Positions 30,775 to 32,756 of a DNA stretch of 32,756 nt are shown one piece after another. Position 1 is the first letter of the stretch. Each line of letters begins with the position of its first letter. The stretch is taken from the NCBI GenBank assembly GCA_031425455.1, contig JANPJJ010000182.1, positions 1-32,756 on the forward strand, in the 5' to 3' direction. Under the pieces are notes generated by a model. The model ran no database searches. It was given only the letters and a program-made list of their open reading frames with translations, and was not told the DNA's origin. This DNA comes from Sandaracinobacteroides sp031425455 (GTDB lineage Bacteria > Pseudomonadota > Alphaproteobacteria > Sphingomonadales > Sphingomonadaceae). Position numbers and translations under genes: made by a program.

Positions 30775-32127
30775 CTAGCTTAGCTCGCGCGCCCCCGCGC
30801 TCGTCATCAGCGCCAGGAAATCCGGAAAGCTCGTCGCGATCGGCGCCTGGTCGTCCACGGTAACGGGCAACGCCGCTGCCAGCGACAGCACGGCGAAGCT
30901 CATTGCGATCCGGTGGTCCAGGTGCGCTGCGATCGTGGCGCCGCCGGGCACCGGCTCACCGTCGCGCCCGTGCACGACCAGCCCGTCGGTCAACTCTTCC
31001 ACCACCACGCCGCACGCCGCAAGCCCGGCCGCCATCACGGCGATCCGGTCGCTTTCCTTCACGCGCAGCTCCTCGATCCCGCGCATCACCGTCCGCCCTC
31101 GGGCGAGTGCCGCGGCTACGAACAGGATCGGATATTCGTCGATCATTGCCGGCGCGATCTCGGGCGGCACCTCGATCCCGCGAAGCGCCGAGTGCCGCAC
31201 CCGAAGGTCGGCAACTGGTTCCCCGCCCACCTCGCGCGGGTTCAGCCGCTCGATGTCGGCACCCATCATCGCCAGCACGCGCACCAGCCCGTCGCGCGTC
31301 GGGTTCAGGCCGACGCCTTCGATCAGAAGGTCGCTGCCGGGCACCAGCAAGGCCGCCACCAGAGGAAACGCCGCCGAGGAAGGATCGCCCGGCACCACCA
31401 GCCGTTGCGGCCGAAGCTCCGCCCAGCCGCGGATCGCTATCGCCTTGCCGCCGCCCGGCAGCGGCTCTACCGACAGGTCCGCGCCATAGCCGCGCAGCAT
31501 CCGCTCGCTGTGGTCGCGGGTCGCCACCGGCTCCTCCACCACGGTTTCGCCCTGGATGTTCAGCCCGGCGAGCAGGATCGCGGACTTCACCTGCGCCGAG
31601 GCCACCGGCAGCCGATAGCGAATGGGCAGCGGCAGGGTGGCGCCGCGCAGCATCAACGGCAGCCGGCCGCCGGGCGACGCCCCGATGTCGGCCCCGATCA
31701 GCCCCAGCGGCTCGATCACGCGCCCCATCGGGCGGCGCGACAGCGACGCATCGCCGATGAAGGTCGCGGTTATCGGGTGGCTGGCGATCAGCCCCATCAG
31801 CAGCCGGGTGGAGGTGCCGCTGTTGCCCATGTCCAGCTGCGCCGCAGGCTGCAGCAGGCTGCCCACGCCCACCCCGTCGATCGCCCAGCTGCCCGGCCCG
31901 GTGCGCGCCACGCCGGCGCCCATCGCCCGCATCGCGGCTGCCGTCGCCAGCACATCCTCGCCTTCCAGCAGCCCTTCCACCTGGCTGGTGCCGACCGCCA
32001 GCGCCGACAGCATCAGCGCCCGGTGCGAGATCGATTTGTCGCCGGGCACGCGGCAACGGCCCCGAAGCGGACCGTCGGCAACGAGCGTGAGGGAGGTTGC
32101 CGAAGGGTCGGGCGGAGGATGTTCCAT
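30775..32127 (-). CDS. aroA: 3-phosphoshikimate 1-carboxyvinyltransferase (EPSP synthase, class II)
   Basis: The 450-residue enzyme joins shikimate-3-phosphate and PEP in the aromatic pathway. It carries the four class II motifs: GDKS (with SISHRALM), SAQVK, RDHSER and NPTR, plus VPGDPSSAAFPLVAALL and HLDHRIAMSF near the end. The overall sequence resembles CP4-type enzymes closely. At the position where CP4 has Ala100 in GNAATG, this protein has Gly104 in GNSGTS, the residue found in glyphosate-sensitive class I enzymes. I start at ATG 32127; the longer frame upstream crosses the divergent TIGR02300 gene. The usual downstream partners cmk and rpsA are absent; wecB ends 6 bp away on the other strand. 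Confidence 0.95.
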   Translation of the reverse strand: MEHPPPDPSATSLTLVADGPLRGRCRVPGDKSISHRALMLSALAVGTSQVEGLLEGEDVLATAAAMRAMGAGVARTGPGSWAIDGVGVGSLLQPAAQLDMGNSGTSTRLLMGLIASHPITATFIGDASLSRRPMGRVIEPLGLIGADIGASPGGRLPLMLRGATLPLPIRYRLPVASAQVKSAILLAGLNIQGETVVEEPVATRDHSERMLRGYGADLSVEPLPGGGKAIAIRGWAELRPQRLVVPGDPSSAAFPLVAALLVPGSDLLIEGVGLNPTRDGLVRVLAMMGADIERLNPREVGGEPVADLRVRHSALRGIEVPPEIAPAMIDEYPILFVAAALARGRTVMRGIEELRVKESDRIAVMAAGLAACGVVVEELTDGLVVHGRDGEPVPGGATIAAHLDHRIAMSFAVLSLAAALPVTVDDQAPIATSFPDFLALMTSAGARELS

Positions 32128-32242
32128 CGGCGCCGGGCTTTGACAGGCGGCCACGCCTATGGCAAGGCGCGCGCCTTCCAGCGACGACGGGACGGCGCCA
32201 GCCACTTGCCCCGTCGGGATCGCGCTCCTGAGGAGTTTCACG

Positions 32243-32569
32243 TTGATCAAGGCCGAGTGGGGCACCAAGCGTCAGTGCCCGAAATGCGCAACCCGATTCT
32301 ACGATCTGGGCAGTGACGACCCCGTCACCTGCATCGCCTGCGGCAACAGCTGGGCGCCGGAACCCATCCTGAAATCGAAGCAGACCCTGCCGTTCGAGGC
32401 TGCCAAGGCCGAAGGCGTGGTGCCGGCCGCCGAGCCGGCGCTGGAAACCGACGACCTCGACATCGATGCCGACAGCGACGAGCCGGCCGAGGATGCCGAT
32501 GTCGACATCGGCGGCGACGAAGACGATATCGCCGAAGTGGTGGTGGAAGACCGCGAGGAAGATCGCTGA
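32243..32569 (+). CDS. TIGR02300 family zinc-ribbon protein with acidic tail
   Basis: The 108-residue protein begins LIKAEWGTKRQCPKCATRFY (TTG start, with GAGGAG about 9 bases upstream), followed by DLGSDDPVTCIACG, giving CxxC...CxxC, a small zinc ribbon. The remaining half is strongly acidic (about 30 Asp/Glu in 60 residues). This is the layout of the alphaproteobacterial TIGR02300 family, which has no known function. It is divergent from aroA, a common neighbour. The ribbon with an acidic tail would suit protein or nucleic-acid contacts, but that is a guess. Confidence 0.88.
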   Translation: MIKAEWGTKRQCPKCATRFYDLGSDDPVTCIACGNSWAPEPILKSKQTLPFEAAKAEGVVPAAEPALETDDLDIDADSDEPAEDADVDIGGDEDDIAEVVVEDREEDR

Positions 32570-32580
32570 TTTCGGCGCAA

Positions 32581-32618
32581 CGCAACGCGGGAGGGGTTGA
32601 AGCCTTTTTCGCGTTGCG
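32581..32618 (+). other. Stem-loop between the TIGR02300 gene and tRNA-Ala
   Basis: A 9-bp perfect stem (32581-32589 with 32610-32618) encloses a 20-base loop that includes AGCCTTTTT. The T-run is inside the loop, so this is not a typical terminator, although the smaller internal fold before it might act as one. Confidence 0.5.
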
Positions 32619-32659
32619 CTAGGCGCTCCGCTCCCGCTCCCAGGCGGGATCCGACGGAA

Positions 32660-32732
<73 letters not shown>

Positions 32733-32735
<3 letters not shown>

Positions 32736-32756
32736 TCGCCGAAGGCGGCGATGGTT
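32733..32756 (+). terminator. Probable terminator, cut by the window end
   Basis: An 8-bp perfect stem (32733-32740 with 32747-32754) begins within the CCA of tRNA-Ala and ends with TT, the last bases of the window. The T-run, if present, lies beyond the edge. The stem reusing the tRNA's own CCA means folding would compete with the mature 3' end. Confidence 0.55.

Overview
The window looks like ordinary chromosomal DNA from a high-GC alphaproteobacterium, most likely a sphingomonad (order Sphingomonadales). The reasons are the large Oar-type TonB-dependent receptor, the F1-ATPase inhibitor zeta (DUF1476), HisZ, a membrane-anchored CycM-type cytochrome c next to prephenate dehydratase, and the frequent GTG/TTG starts. 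The genus assignment is inference. I see no integrase, transposase, phage gene or CRISPR array.

Layout. 2-2392: 3' part of a TonB-dependent receptor with its terminator, then tRNA-Leu(CAA). 2737-4329: a MarR regulator divergent from an uncharacterised membrane protein. 4333-7247 (minus): a two-gene unit of a membrane-anchored alpha/beta hydrolase and an alanine/Na+ symporter. 7385-10000: ligase-associated exonuclease plus ATP-dependent DNA ligase, then a secreted HExxH metallopeptidase to 11658. 11646-17799 (minus): a biosynthetic run serC-serA-hisZ-purA-tesB, with a structured leader before serC and an odd truncated copy of the purA start in the hisZ-purA gap. 17948-18856: LOG-family protein. 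18875-19531 (minus): cytochrome c. 19772-23197: prephenate dehydratase and a GGDEF/EAL protein whose tail overlaps nudC antisense. 23082-25048 (minus): nudC and mutY, with a DUF721/DciA-like gene divergent from mutY. 25586-25762 (minus): DUF1508. 25896-29066: a tight six-gene operon (zeta inhibitor, bolA, grxD, membrane protein, folA, ribF). 29158-29334 (minus): a 58-residue Bfd-type ferredoxin found only by direct reading. 29578-30768: wecB, convergent with a class II aroA (30775-32127, minus). 32243-32735: TIGR02300 protein and tRNA-Ala(GGC).

Functionally the window is dominated by core metabolism (serine, histidine, adenylate, phenylalanine, aromatic, folate and flavin pathways), DNA repair (MutY, exonuclease/ligase pair, possibly NudC as a NAD/RNA decapping enzyme) and iron-sulfur or iron handling (BolA-Grx4, Bfd). 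I did not find a convincing new multi-gene system. The most unusual signals are small: the duplicated purA 5' end encoding a 25-codon leader ORF whose stop overlaps the purA GTG, a five-unit alternating 11-nt repeat between cycM and pheA, two TGC-N11-GCA palindromes in the bfd/wecB divergent region, and tandem palindromes between ribF and bfd.
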